Source: Bifidobacterium olomucense
Lineage (GTDB): Bacteria; Actinomycetota; Actinomycetes; Actinomycetales; Bifidobacteriaceae
Assembly: GCF_012932375.1 (NCBI RefSeq)
Contig: NZ_JAAIIG010000002.1
Coordinates: 124,001 to 188,000 of the forward strand
Direction of reading: 5' to 3'
Length of the DNA: 64,000 bases
How positions within the stretch are numbered: position 1 is the stretch's first letter; the number at the start of each line of letters is the position of its first letter. The notes beneath the pieces were generated by a model. The model saw nothing but the letters and a program-made list of their open reading frames with translations. It was not told the origin of the DNA and searched no databases. This document shows positions 16,328 through 24,574 of the stretch, one piece after another. Both the position numbers and the translations under genes were made by a program.

Positions 16328-17758
16328 TCACTCCTTGGGTTGGAGGAGCTTCCTGATGGTGATGAGCGCCGCGCCGGTGATGATGAGGAGCACGCCGATG
16401 GCGATGATGGCGGCCCTGCGTTGCGCTTCGCTGTTCGCGTCCCTTCCGGTGGTGGTGCTGGTGATGGTGAGGGTCCGGCTGAGCTGCGAGGATTCCCCGT
16501 CGATGACCGTGCCCTGCACGTCGAGGCCGAGCGCGAGGTCGGTGCCGTCGCCGCGGTTCCGTTGGAGCGTGTTGATGGTGCGGATGTCGAGCCCGTTGTC
16601 ATCGAGCTTGTAGTCGACGCCGCTGAACGTGTCGTTCGTGTACTTCGGCGTGATGGTGAACCTGATGCTGGCGCCGATAGGGTCATGCCCCTCCGCGGGC
16701 TGCTTCTCCCTGAGCTCGTACTCGCGGGCCCCCTTGCCGTCCGACGCGAGTCCGTCGATGGTGATGGGCTCGCCGTCCTTCGGCATGGTGATGGTGCCAT
16801 CGCAATCGCCTGTCGTTGATACGCTGTTCGCCGCCGTGACTTGGAGCACGTGCGGGTCGGTGCCGCAGGCGAGCGCGATCTGCTTGCCGGTGGCGTGGTC
16901 GATGAGCATGTACCGTGCGCCGGTGATGGGCTTGCCGTCCTCGTCCGTGTTGCGGATGACGAGCTGCGCCTCGTAGTGACGTGTGATGGCGCTCCTCGTG
17001 GTGATGACGGTTCCCTGCTTCGGGTCCTGTAGGGTCGGGTCCGTGTAGGTGACGTTCGCGCCGTTGCCGAGGTGCTTCGTGATGTCGTACACGGATGCCT
17101 TAAACGTGACGGTGATGGTTCGCCCGGCTTGTTCCTCCGGTCTTGTGAGGTTCAGGATGAACCCGGCGTTCCTCTCGCCGGTGAACTGGAGTGTGTAGTC
17201 CGGGTTCACGGTGGGTTGTGATTGCTTGGCGTCGCCGCTCGCCGCCGCGCCATTGTCGTTCCCGCTCTCATCTGCTCCGGTCTGTGTGTTCTGCGTCGTG
17301 GATGGCGGGGTGAGCGTGGTCGGCTTCTCGTCCGCGGGGGCGTCCGGGTCCTTCGCCGTGACCTCCACGCTATCCGCGTCGATGCTGAGTCCGCCGGTCA
17401 CGTCATCCGTGATGGTGAACACGGCACCGCCCCCCTGCCTCGCCTGCTCCTCCGCGGCGTCCTGCTGCGTCGAATCGCCGCTGGTCTTCTCCTGAGCGGC
17501 GTCCTGCTTCTCGCTGTCCGTGAGCCAGTTCGAGTACGAGCCCGGCACGTTCGCGATGATGCGGTACGTCCTGACGCTCCCGACTCCGACGAGCTCATGC
17601 GTCGAGGCGACGCCGACCTTCACGGCATCCGCGTTCGCCGGTTCATCCGCGTACGCCGACACGGCGAGAGGGCCGGTGGCGAGGCCCAGCACGGCGGCGA
17701 GCGCCACGATGACGCGCATGGGCTTCCCGCCCCGCCGCGTCGTAATCAAGCGGTTCAT
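16328..17758 (-). CDS. SpaA/pilin-like surface protein with C-terminal membrane anchor
   Basis: The 476-residue product has a signal peptide (cleavage probably after AVSAYA, residue 37), long Thr/Asp/Gln-rich extracellular regions, and a prealbumin-like SpaA/CnaB segment: DEDGKPITGARYMLID (from about residue 283) followed by the E-box-like YELREKQPAEGHDP. A hydrophobic helix (about 447-467) and the basic end RKLLQPKE form the anchor. The usual LPxTG sorting signal before the helix is missing, and the Lys expected in the isopeptide motif is not obvious. The protein is therefore probably held by its membrane helix. The ATG at 17758 follows GAAGGAG. A TTAGAT element lies 57 bases upstream. A sortase-like protein is encoded at 33141-34049. 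Confidence 0.7.
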   Translation of the reverse strand: MNRLITTRRGGKPMRVIVALAAVLGLATGPLAVSAYADEPANADAVKVGVASTHELVGVGSVRTYRIIANVPGSYSNWLTDSEKQDAAQEKTSGDSTQQDAAEEQARQGGGAVFTITDDVTGGLSIDADSVEVTAKDPDAPADEKPTTLTPPSTTQNTQTGADESGNDNGAAASGDAKQSQPTVNPDYTLQFTGERNAGFILNLTRPEEQAGRTITVTFKASVYDITKHLGNGANVTYTDPTLQDPKQGTVITTRSAITRHYEAQLVIRNTDEDGKPITGARYMLIDHATGKQIALACGTDPHVLQVTAANSVSTTGDCDGTITMPKDGEPITIDGLASDGKGAREYELREKQPAEGHDPIGASIRFTITPKYTNDTFSGVDYKLDDNGLDIRTINTLQRNRGDGTDLALGLDVQGTVIDGESSQLSRTLTITSTTTGRDANSEAQRRAAIIAIGVLLIITGAALITIRKLLQPKE

Positions 17759-17814
17759 AGTAGTTACTCCTTCAGGTATTGATCGTCCGCAGTTGCCGCG
17801 GACCTTCACCAACG

Positions 17815-17825
17815 CATCTAACCGG
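17815..17825 (-). promoter_or_regulatory. TTAGAT element
   Basis: Minus strand CCGGTTAGATG, 57 bases before the start at 17758. Confidence 0.5.
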
Positions 17826-17884
17826 CCCGGCCACGACCGGCTGACGGAGACAGAAGCACAAGGAATGAAGGCGAAGGAACTGGA

Positions 17885-17941
17885 GCGCGGGTGGTCCGGG
17901 ATTAACGCAAGGACATCACGAACATCCCGGACCACCCGCGC
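17885..17941. terminator. GGTCCGGG hairpin, copy 11
   Basis: Full arms with a longer loop of about 22 bases (ATTAACGCAAGGACATCACG). Its loop has plus orientation although the adjacent genes are on the minus strand, an exception to the usual rule. Confidence 0.7.
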
Positions 17942-18063
17942 CGCTTGTCTTCCTCCTTCCTCCGTCGTCCGTCGTCCTTCCTTCTCCCCTGCGGGTACCG
18001 GCGCTGTTCGTGCTGCGTGTGCCCGGTGCTGCGCCGTTCCGGCTTCGCTGCCGTTCGGCTATT

Positions 18064-18083
18064 GGTCCCAGACCACTCGCGTT
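18064..18083. repeat. Degenerate half hairpin
   Basis: GGTCCCAGACCACTCGCGTT matches the right arm with changes; no partner nearby. It lies just beyond the stop of the TnpB-like gene. Confidence 0.45.
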
Positions 18084-18114
18084 GGGGTTCGGTTGGGTCG
18101 TGTGGTTGGTGTGC

Positions 18115-19551
18115 TTATTCGTGTTGTGGTGCGTCTTGCGTGTTGTCTTGCTTGGTGGTGTTGTCGTGGCGTGTGAGGATCCGGGTGAGCTTGTCGGTGT
18201 CTTCCTTGGTGAAGCGGGTGAGCTTGTGGGGGTTCGTGAGCCGGCTGATGGTGTGGTCGTCGGGTTGGATGGTGTGGCGGAGGACGGCTTCGATGCCGAA
18301 GTACTTGTCCCTGCCGTGGACCTCGTGGATGGTGATGCCGTTCGTCTTGCTGTCGTCCGATTCGTGGAGTGTGGTGGCGTAGGCGATGATGAGGCCGATG
18401 CGCATGATGTTCCCGGCGCCGTTCGCGTCGCTGTTGACGATGGTGCCGTCGGGTCGGAGGAACGCGTCGCGGAGCTGGCGTAGTTGTATCTTCGCGTCGC
18501 CGGGGTACTGGCGGTCGTTGAAGCACTTCCTGTACGCGAGCCTGCCGCCGTCGTAATGGTGCTTCTTGTCCCGGTCGTACTTGAGCGCGTCGTTCCACTT
18601 CGCGAGCGCCTGGTTCATGAGGGCGAAGATCTCCTTCTCGTCGCTCATGCGCTTGCCCCTGAAGTGCCAGTGCGTGTCCGCCCCTGTCTCGGTCTCCCAT
18701 TGGGCTTGCTTGGCGAGCGCCTGGTGGAGCGCACGCCACCGCTCCTTGCCGAACGTCCCCCTGCCGTTGCTGTACTGGCTCATCTCGCGGAGCCCGGCGA
18801 TGCGGTTGAGGAGCGTGATGCTCGGGTTCGAGGCGAGGCGTTCCTCGTCGAAGGTCCCCCAGGCGTACTTGTGGTTGAGCATGCCGCGGAGCTTCTTCTC
18901 GTCGGCGTTAGTGAGGACGCGCAGCGGCGTACGGTTCACGTGGTACTCGTCCGCCATCGGTTCGAGGCCAGCGTAGTCCGTCTTGCTGGTGTAGGACTCC
19001 GTGGTGATGATGACGGTGACGTGGTGCTTCATGAGCTTCGAGGCGAGGAGGTTGATGATGGGCCGGTACGGTATCTGCTGGAAGAGGACCTTGTCCCGCT
19101 TCGAGCCGGGGTGCGCGCCGGTGACGTTCGCGTCATCGCCCATGCCCGCCTGCTTCATCCCACCGGTCCCGTTCTTCCAATCCGGGTTGTAGCCGATGAC
19201 GACCACATCCAGCCGGATGTCGAGTATCACTCGGGCGAGGGCGCTGGTCATGAGGTTCAACCACCGCGCCTTGCTCCTCCTCGCCCATTCCCTCGCCTGC
19301 TCACGCGTCCAATCGAGGGACGCGACCATCTCATCCGCGTGACTGATGATGGCCCAGTAGCTCGCGGCGCTCACCATCACCGGGTCCGTGACGTTCGTGG
19401 TGAGCGTCGCGACGTTATCCTCGCCGAGATCGATGCCGCCCACGCGCACCTCCCCGCCACTGCCAATGCGACGCATGACGTCATCCGGCAGCTTAACGTC
19501 CGTATACAATCCACGGCCCACGTTGAACCGTCTGACATGATTCCTGAACAT
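18115..19551 (-). CDS. TnpB-like RuvC nuclease lacking the N-terminal RNA-binding half
   Basis: The 478-residue product contains the three RuvC motifs of the TnpB/Cas12 family: GIDLGEDN (Asp41), TTESYTSKTD (Glu185) and NSDANGAGNI (Asp375). The D-E-D triad is intact, so cleavage is possible. Two features are abnormal. First, motif I lies only 40 residues from the start, whereas TnpB proteins have about 180-190 residues before it (wedge and recognition domains). Second, about 190 residues separate motifs II and III instead of about 80; this insert contains helices and WHFRGKRMS. The zinc-finger cysteines are absent. The ATG at 19551 follows GAAGGGAC; a longer frame reaches back only 37 residues more. 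No TnpA transposase is nearby. It may be a domesticated TnpB descendant or one part of a split effector. An RNA guide is not evident. Confidence 0.8.
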   Translation of the reverse strand: MFRNHVRRFNVGRGLYTDVKLPDDVMRRIGSGGEVRVGGIDLGEDNVATLTTNVTDPVMVSAASYWAIISHADEMVASLDWTREQAREWARRSKARWLNLMTSALARVILDIRLDVVVIGYNPDWKNGTGGMKQAGMGDDANVTGAHPGSKRDKVLFQQIPYRPIINLLASKLMKHHVTVIITTESYTSKTDYAGLEPMADEYHVNRTPLRVLTNADEKKLRGMLNHKYAWGTFDEERLASNPSITLLNRIAGLREMSQYSNGRGTFGKERWRALHQALAKQAQWETETGADTHWHFRGKRMSDEKEIFALMNQALAKWNDALKYDRDKKHHYDGGRLAYRKCFNDRQYPGDAKIQLRQLRDAFLRPDGTIVNSDANGAGNIMRIGLIIAYATTLHESDDSKTNGITIHEVHGRDKYFGIEAVLRHTIQPDDHTISRLTNPHKLTRFTKEDTDKLTRILTRHDNTTKQDNTQDAPQHE

Positions 19552-19583
19552 GATGTCCCTTCCGTCATCCCCAATCATCGGCA

Positions 19584-19593
19584 CATCTAACCG
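19584..19593 (-). promoter_or_regulatory. TTAGAT element
   Basis: Minus strand CGGTTAGATG, 33 bases before the start at 19551, the closest spacing seen. Confidence 0.5.
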
Positions 19594-19676
19594 AAGCGGC
19601 CCCAAGGAACCGGCACGCGCATGACGCCGCCGGCCAGTGGCCCGCAATCCGCCGAAGAACAAGGGAATGACACGTG

Positions 19677-19722
19677 GCGCGGGTGGTCCGGGATTTAACG
19701 AGAAGAATCAGGACCACCCGCG
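19677..19722. terminator. GGTCCGGG hairpin, copy 12
   Basis: Arms pair over CGCGGGTGGTCC/GGACCACCCGCG; the inner GGG/CCC pairing is lost on the right side (TCAGG). It is 38 bases beyond the stop at 19760. Confidence 0.7.
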
Positions 19723-19759
19723 TTCGTTCTTCCGTTGCTCCTTCTTGTCTTCTTGTTGG

Positions 19760-21313
19760 TTATCCGTGTTGTTCTTCTTGTTGGTTGTCTGTGTTGTGCT
19801 TCGTCCAGTTGTTCGCGTGGCGTGTGAGGTACGCGTGGAGCATCGGGGCGAGGCGTTCCCGGTATGGCCGCTTGTCGTTGGCCCCTCCCTTGTCCTTGCG
19901 GCTGGGGCTCGTGGTTCCGGAGCCCTGCAGCTCGTTGTCGGTGGAGCGGCGGTTGAGGAGCCAGGTCATCCAGAGCCGGTACTCCTCGGTGCGGGTCATG
20001 CCGGGGCCGGGTCGGATGCCGGTGATGATGGTCCCCTCCTCGGCTTCGATCTTGGCGATGAGGCTTCCGATGAATGCGGTGTACGTGCCGTACCATGGGT
20101 TGGCCGAGTAGCCGCCGTCCTCGACGCTGGCGAACCCGTTGAGCGTGAGGAGCCTGAGCTTGCCCGGTGTGTTGAAGGGAAGCATGAGCAGGACGTTCAT
20201 CATGCCGCGGCGCCTGTCGAGGCCGCTCGTGTCCCGGCTCCCCTTCCTTGGCTTGAGCCGGGCCGTGGTGGTGGTCCGGTCGTACCCGTAGTCGCTGCGC
20301 GTGCCGTGCGCGAGACCGTGGGGCGTCCTGTAGGTCCGCGCGTCGGGCCAGTCGATGTAGTCTGCGGCCTCGCGGATGAGCGCCTCGATGCGCGTCTTGC
20401 AGTACGCGCGCCACACCGCCCATGCGGCTTGCCTGCTTCCGGCCTCGGCCATCTCCCATGCGAGCCGTTCGAGTTCGCCTTCCCGGAACCCGTGGAACGG
20501 CCACGCCCCGTTCACGCCGCGCATGGCCGGGTCCGTGGAGGTGCGTTCCGCGAGCGCGTTCCGGTAATCGTAATTGTTGGCCAGGCGGGGATTCGGCAGC
20601 CGGTCGCGCCATCCGTACTTGCTGCTCCGGTACAGCGGGTCCGGCCGCTTCTCGTCGTGCCCTTGGTTGAGCAGGCGGGGCGCGGCGAGCGTGTAGAGCA
20701 TGAAGCGCATCTTGTCGATGATGCCGTCGGTCGGACCGTTCGCTTCGAGGAGCGGCTTCGTGACGAGCTTGGTGACAAGGCGCCGGTTCGCCCAGCAGTC
20801 GGGGCGGATGGGCATCGGCCTGCCGTCGTGGCCGGTGATGAGGAGCTCCTCGTCGGCGCACCCGGCGTCCGCCGCGGCTTCGTCGGCGTAGAGGAGCGGG
20901 AGCATGGCGGGTTCGCGTGACTGGACGGGTATCGTCACGGGCCACTTGTCGTCCAATGTTCCGTTCACGGGTTCCGGCTTCACCAGGCGGGAGATCCAGT
21001 ACAAGGACTCGTTGTCCCGCTCGGCCCATTCGAACGCGAGCTCGGCCTGCCTCGCCCAGTCCCCCTCGCCCGTGTAGATGCCACGGTAGTCGATGGTGAT
21101 GGGGCCGCCCGGTTCGCCGCAGCCGATGGCGCGCGCGTACACGGCGGTGACGCCCGCGCAGTTGTACATGTAGTTCGGCAGGTTCGTGAGCGTGGGGTTG
21201 TACCGCCACCTGCGAGCCACGTCGTATGAGCGGATGGTCCAGCCTATACGCCCAATGCCCGAGTAGAAGCCGTACCAGTCGCCGGCCATGACATCCAGTC
21301 CAGCGTTAATCAT
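19760..21313 (-). CDS. Unknown 517-residue protein next to the TnpB-like gene
   Basis: The product has many aromatic residues (DWYGFYSGIGRIGWTIRSY near the start; RRWRYNPTLTNLPNYMYN) and Arg-rich helices in the second half (YCKTRIEALIREAADYIDW). The C-terminal 60 residues are basic and Gln/Asn-rich. I recognise no family and see no RuvC, HTH or zinc motif. It is directly upstream of, and in the same direction as, the TnpB-like gene but separated by its own hairpin, so they are not one operon. A possible partner supplying the missing RNA- or DNA-binding half of the TnpB-like protein is speculation. The ATG at 21313 follows GGAACCTTC; the TTAGAT element lies 103 bases upstream. Confidence 0.65.
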   Translation of the reverse strand: MINAGLDVMAGDWYGFYSGIGRIGWTIRSYDVARRWRYNPTLTNLPNYMYNCAGVTAVYARAIGCGEPGGPITIDYRGIYTGEGDWARQAELAFEWAERDNESLYWISRLVKPEPVNGTLDDKWPVTIPVQSREPAMLPLLYADEAAADAGCADEELLITGHDGRPMPIRPDCWANRRLVTKLVTKPLLEANGPTDGIIDKMRFMLYTLAAPRLLNQGHDEKRPDPLYRSSKYGWRDRLPNPRLANNYDYRNALAERTSTDPAMRGVNGAWPFHGFREGELERLAWEMAEAGSRQAAWAVWRAYCKTRIEALIREAADYIDWPDARTYRTPHGLAHGTRSDYGYDRTTTTARLKPRKGSRDTSGLDRRRGMMNVLLMLPFNTPGKLRLLTLNGFASVEDGGYSANPWYGTYTAFIGSLIAKIEAEEGTIITGIRPGPGMTRTEEYRLWMTWLLNRRSTDNELQGSGTTSPSRKDKGGANDKRPYRERLAPMLHAYLTRHANNWTKHNTDNQQEEQHG

Positions 21314-21415
21314 GAAGGTTCCAATCACTACCACCGCGCCGGAGCTCCGGCACGGGACCTCGACCGGCACGGAGGGTCAATCCGCGGGGAGGTCTTCCAA
21401 CTTGTTCCTGCCGGT

Positions 21416-21426
21416 CATCTAACCGG
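21416..21426 (-). promoter_or_regulatory. TTAGAT element in a small palindrome
   Basis: CATCTAACCGG, preceded by CCGGT so that CCGGT...ACCGG form an inverted repeat around the element. It is 103 bases before the start at 21313. Confidence 0.5.
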
Positions 21427-21608
21427 CTAATCGTTACCTGACCACCGTCAGGCTTGTCGTTCCAACGATTCCGCCCAGCAGTCCCGTATGCGCCACCGAA
21501 TCGTAATTGTCTGTGCACCGCCCTGATTCGCCGTAAGCGCCGCGCGCCGCCATGCGGGTTGATAGCATCACCGGTACGGGCCGCCCACGTGGAGGCCCCG
21601 GATTAACG

Positions 21609-21745
21609 CTCCCGAAGATATTGGGAGTAATGCAACGGGCAGTGAGCCGCGGTGAGCTGCCCAAGCCCCGCCGGTTAGGCGGATAACCTACTGCCATAGT
21701 GCATTGGGATGAGGGCGGACGGTACGAGTTACCGGCCGCCCTCAC
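21609..21745. ncRNA. Tandem stem-loop cluster, possible structured RNA
   Basis: Stems in order: CTCCC/GGGAG (about 21609-21627), GGGCAG/CTGCCC (21637-21662), GGTTA/TAACC (21673-21688) and GAGGGCGG-CGGTA with TACCG-CCGCCCTC (about 21710-21744). The last one is a plausible terminator for the minus-strand gene ending at 21768. Four stems in 140 bases without an ORF suggest a leader or small RNA, but strand and function are unknown. Confidence 0.35.
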
Positions 21746-21767
21746 TTATGATCCGGCGGCCACCGGG

Positions 21768-22259
21768 TCAGAAGAACCACTCCTCATCAGGGTCCTCGTC
21801 ATCGGGCGTCGGCTCCGGATGGTCGAACAGGTCACCGTCCCCGGTCAACCAGTCACGCTCAAGGTCGAACGACTGCCTGTCCGGGTACGCGCGGTGTGGC
21901 TGGTACGGCGAGGCCGCGCATTCACGCGGGTCCTTCGCATCGCACACCTCATACCCATACGTCGAATCGTTGCTCACCTGCAAGTGCACGAGGACCGGAT
22001 GCTCCCACTCCCTCGCACCGGACAGGAAGCGTTGAAGCGCCCGCCTGTTCGGCAGTTCGAGGAACCGGTCCATCGGAACGCCGAGGATGTCGGTCCGCTC
22101 GTCCTCGGGCCGGGTCGTGATGGACGCGTGCGCATCCATATACCCCGGCCCCTCCCCGCCGTTGCGAAGCACCGCGAGCACCGCGCCGCTCCATTTACCG
22201 CCACGCTTCCCACCGTCAGCCGCGCTCCCGGCGCCGCGGCGTGCATTATTCCCGCTCAT
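21768..22259 (-). CDS. Unknown protein with a C-x7-C-x7-H motif
   Basis: The 163-residue product has a Gly/Arg-rich N-terminal 22 residues and then two tandem copies of a unit shared with the next gene. The first copy (about 28-85, LRNGGEGPGY...FLSGAREWEHPV) has lost its Cys and His. The second has YEVC(106)DAKDPREC(114) and H122, followed by an acidic tail. The segment FLSGAREWEHPV matches FLAGAEEWRHPV in the 22688-24145 protein, so the two are paralogues and neighbours. The Cys/His spacing suggests zinc binding. The ATG at 22259 follows AAGGAA. A TTAGACC element lies 112 bases upstream. Confidence 0.7.
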   Translation of the reverse strand: MSGNNARRGAGSAADGGKRGGKWSGAVLAVLRNGGEGPGYMDAHASITTRPEDERTDILGVPMDRFLELPNRRALQRFLSGAREWEHPVLVHLQVSNDSTYGYEVCDAKDPRECAASPYQPHRAYPDRQSFDLERDWLTGDGDLFDHPEPTPDDEDPDEEWFF

Positions 22260-22370
22260 TCAAGGTTCCTTACTCCTGACGGGCGGTCCACCATGGACCG
22301 TCGCTCAAGTCGGCTATATAAGTGCGGGTCCGGTCACGCGCCCCGCTCGGACGGCGCAATATCGTGGAAG

Positions 22371-22379
22371 GTCTAATAC
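22371..22379 (-). promoter_or_regulatory. TTAGAC variant element
   Basis: Minus strand GTATTAGACC, 112 bases before the start at 22259. The flanking GGAAGGTCTAAT also occurs at about 15962-15973. Confidence 0.35.
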
Positions 22380-22578
22380 CCGCACGCCAATCACCGACGA
22401 TTGGCAAGAATCAACAACGGAACGCCAATAATCGCAACGATCCGGCAACAATCATGCACGAATACGCAACAAGCGACGATAATCCTTGCGAAGTACGGCA
22501 AGTTGGGTTAGCGCCATAATCGCCCGGTAATCACGCGCCGCAACGACCAGCGGAACGAGAACGACGAGCAGGAACACG

Positions 22579-22626
22579 AACGCGGGTGGTCCGGAACGTT
22601 CATGATTATCCCGGACCACCCGCGTT
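22579..22626. terminator. GGTCCGGG hairpin, copy 13
   Basis: Arms with one inner mismatch; loop TTCATGATTAT in minus-gene orientation; 62 bases beyond the stop at 22688. Confidence 0.75.
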
Positions 22627-22687
22627 ACTCATCAGCCCTTCATGAGGGCCGTCCGCGTTGGTTCCTTCCCTTGGCGGGGATGGTTGG

Positions 22688-24145
22688 TCACTCCGCGTCG
22701 GTGTCGGCGTTCACGTACCGCTTGGCCCGCGTGCTGAGGAGGGTCGCGAGTTCTTGTGCCGCCGCGTTCCGTTGCGTGGAGGATTCGGGTTCGTCCGCGC
22801 CTATGGCTCGCGAGTACGCGTCGTACAGTCCATCATCCCCAGGGACGTCGTCCTCCCTGGGGATTGCGCGTATGAGGCCGGGCAGGTAACCGCTCGGGTC
22901 CGCTTGGAACTGGTTCGCGATGAACCTGCCGGTGATGGCGGCGGGGTTCGTGTCGATGGTTCCCTCGGGCGTGAGGATGCTGATGCCATGCACGTTGTAC
23001 ATGCGCGCCTGCTTCTCGCCGAGCGCACGCCAGAGGTCGGCGTCCATCCAGTCGCGGTTGTGGTACTTGAGGCTGTCGCGGTCCGCGTTGCGCAGGGCCT
23101 TACTCACAGGGACGCCAAGGGCGTCGGCCGCCTCGACGTGCTTCGCTATGCTCGCGAGGAACCGGTCCTCCGCCTCGGCCGTAACGGCGGCGGCCTCCGG
23201 CTCGGGGACGCTGATGCCCAGCTTCGAGGCGAGGGCGTACGCGATGCTGCGGAGCGCCTCGTCATGGTACTTCGCCATGAGCGGGTACCCCTGGTCATGC
23301 GGGTCGTGGAGACTGTCAAGCTTGGAGACTGAACCGAGCCATCGTTCGAGGATCCGCCGCGCCTCATCCGGCTCCTCATCCGTCTCCCCTCCGAAGGCGA
23401 CCGACGCGGCGATGTTCCTCAGCCCATCCACACGCTCCGCGATCGTCGGAGCGTAATCCGCGAGCGCCGCCTGGTCGAGCTGGCTTACGGTTCGGGCGAT
23501 GGCGTCGCTCTCCCCATGGCTCGCCGCGTCCTCGTAGTTCCTGCGTTCCTCGTACGAGCTTGGGTCGAGTTCGATGACCTGCTGACTCCGCAGCTTCGCG
23601 ACGAGTTCGGCGGGCAGGTACTGCCATGCGTTGAGGAGCGTGAGCGCATCGAACTGCGCGAGGGCGAGCCTCGTGCGGAACACGCGATGAGCCTCCGCGG
23701 GGTACCGGCAGGCGTACCCGTCCCCACACATGACGAACGCGGGCCCCTTGCCGTTCTGCAAGTGGGCCGCCACCGGCTGCGCCCATCCCCATACGCGCTG
23801 GAACTCATCCATCGAACGGAACACCCGATGCGGACGCTCATTCACCGGGCAATCCACATGGGATGCCGCATGGCATACCTCATAGCTACGCCCGTCCTTC
23901 GCGGGGTGCGCGTACACGGGGTGCCGCCACTCCTCCGCCCCGGCAAGGAACGCGTCCGCCGCCTCATCCGTGGGCAGTTCGAGATGCACGTTCTCAGGCA
24001 GCCAGCACGGGTAGGGGTACCCGGAGTAGTAGCACTTCTCGTAATCCGGGCCCTTGCCGTCGCGTAGCTCCACGACGGCCGGGTACGCCCAATTCCAATC
24101 ATCCTCATCCGCCACACGCGGGTCGAACCGGGAATCGTTCACCAT
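22688..24145 (-). CDS. Unknown protein with three tandem C-x(5-8)-C-x6-H units
   Basis: The 485-residue product begins with three tandem repeats: C38...C47...H54, C91...C99...H106 and C140...C146...H153. The second Cys and the His are always seven residues apart. Two of the repeats are preceded by L(R/Q)(D/N)GKGP, and all are followed by a short helix (DAFLAGAEEW; EFQRVWGW; LAQFDALTL). The remaining 300 residues are helical and acidic with no recognised domain. The repeats resemble a short Cys/His module seen at the N-terminus of other proteins in this element and, from memory, of some actinophage proteins; zinc binding is likely. The ATG at 24145 follows GGAG. A TTAGAC element lies 60 bases upstream. 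It is divergent from the mod gene. Confidence 0.7.
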   Translation of the reverse strand: MVNDSRFDPRVADEDDWNWAYPAVVELRDGKGPDYEKCYYSGYPYPCWLPENVHLELPTDEAADAFLAGAEEWRHPVYAHPAKDGRSYEVCHAASHVDCPVNERPHRVFRSMDEFQRVWGWAQPVAAHLQNGKGPAFVMCGDGYACRYPAEAHRVFRTRLALAQFDALTLLNAWQYLPAELVAKLRSQQVIELDPSSYEERRNYEDAASHGESDAIARTVSQLDQAALADYAPTIAERVDGLRNIAASVAFGGETDEEPDEARRILERWLGSVSKLDSLHDPHDQGYPLMAKYHDEALRSIAYALASKLGISVPEPEAAAVTAEAEDRFLASIAKHVEAADALGVPVSKALRNADRDSLKYHNRDWMDADLWRALGEKQARMYNVHGISILTPEGTIDTNPAAITGRFIANQFQADPSGYLPGLIRAIPREDDVPGDDGLYDAYSRAIGADEPESSTQRNAAAQELATLLSTRAKRYVNADTDAE

Positions 24146-24204
24146 GACTATTCTCCAATCATCGCATTGGTCCAATGCGCCGCCAACCGACGCACACATC
24201 ATTC

Positions 24205-24214
24205 GTCTAACCGG
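24205..24214 (-). promoter_or_regulatory. TTAGAC variant element
   Basis: Minus strand CCGGTTAGAC, 60 bases before the start at 24145. Confidence 0.45.
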
Positions 24215-24335
24215 CAGAACGCCGAAGAAGACACCACAGGGCAACCATCGCCCCACACCAATGAATATGCGCGCGACACCGGTTCCGCCCCCCGAACCAC
24301 GAGACCCACAAGAAGAACAACCCCAAGAAGACGGG

Positions 24336-24412
24336 CGCGGGTGGTCCGGAACCATCGCGAGGCAAGGCGGGGCAGGGAGAAGAGGATCGACGAATAACCC
24401 GGACCACCCGCG
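24336..24412. terminator. GGTCCGGG hairpin with a long loop, copy 14
   Basis: Arms CGCGGGTGGTCCGG and its complement are separated by about 49 bases instead of the usual 12-20. Confidence 0.6.
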
Positions 24413-24530
24413 TAGCGTTCTTCTTCCTTCATTCATTCGGGGGGCCATCCGCATTGCTTCGTTGCTTCTCCCCTGTCTTGTCTCCTCGGTGGTGCCGGGT
24501 GGCGTATGGTCCGTTGCCCGGTGGGTTCCA

Positions 24531-24537
24531 TTAGACT
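24531..24537 (+). promoter_or_regulatory. TTAGACT, possible element for the mod gene
   Basis: CCATTAGACTGG, 38 bases before the GTG start of the mod gene; a weak match to the family. Confidence 0.3.
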
Positions 24538-24574
24538 GGTTGCTACTGGTATTGGCTGATTGGGGAGGTGCGTT

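Larger units (their letters stand above)
17759..18114. other. Gene-free stretch: promoter element, hairpin, half hairpin
   Basis: It holds the TTAGAT element (17815-17825), the hairpin (17885-17941) and a degenerate right arm (18064-18083). Confidence 0.6.
21314..21767. other. 454-bp stretch rich in stem-loops
   Basis: It holds a TTAGAT element (21416-21426) and a run of stem-loops between 21,600 and 21,750, but no common hairpin. See the structured-RNA entry. Confidence 0.55.
22260..22687. other. Gene-free stretch: promoter element and hairpin
   Basis: It holds the TTAGACC element (22371-22379), A/C-rich sequence with several CAATAATCGCAACGA-like short repeats and the hairpin at 22579-22626. 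No credible ORF. Confidence 0.55.
24146..24574. other. Divergent promoter region with an internal hairpin
   Basis: It holds TTAGAC-type elements facing both ways (24205-24214 minus, 24531-24537 plus) and between them a hairpin with a long loop (24336-24412). A hairpin between divergent genes is unusual for a terminator; it may insulate the two promoters. Confidence 0.6.
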
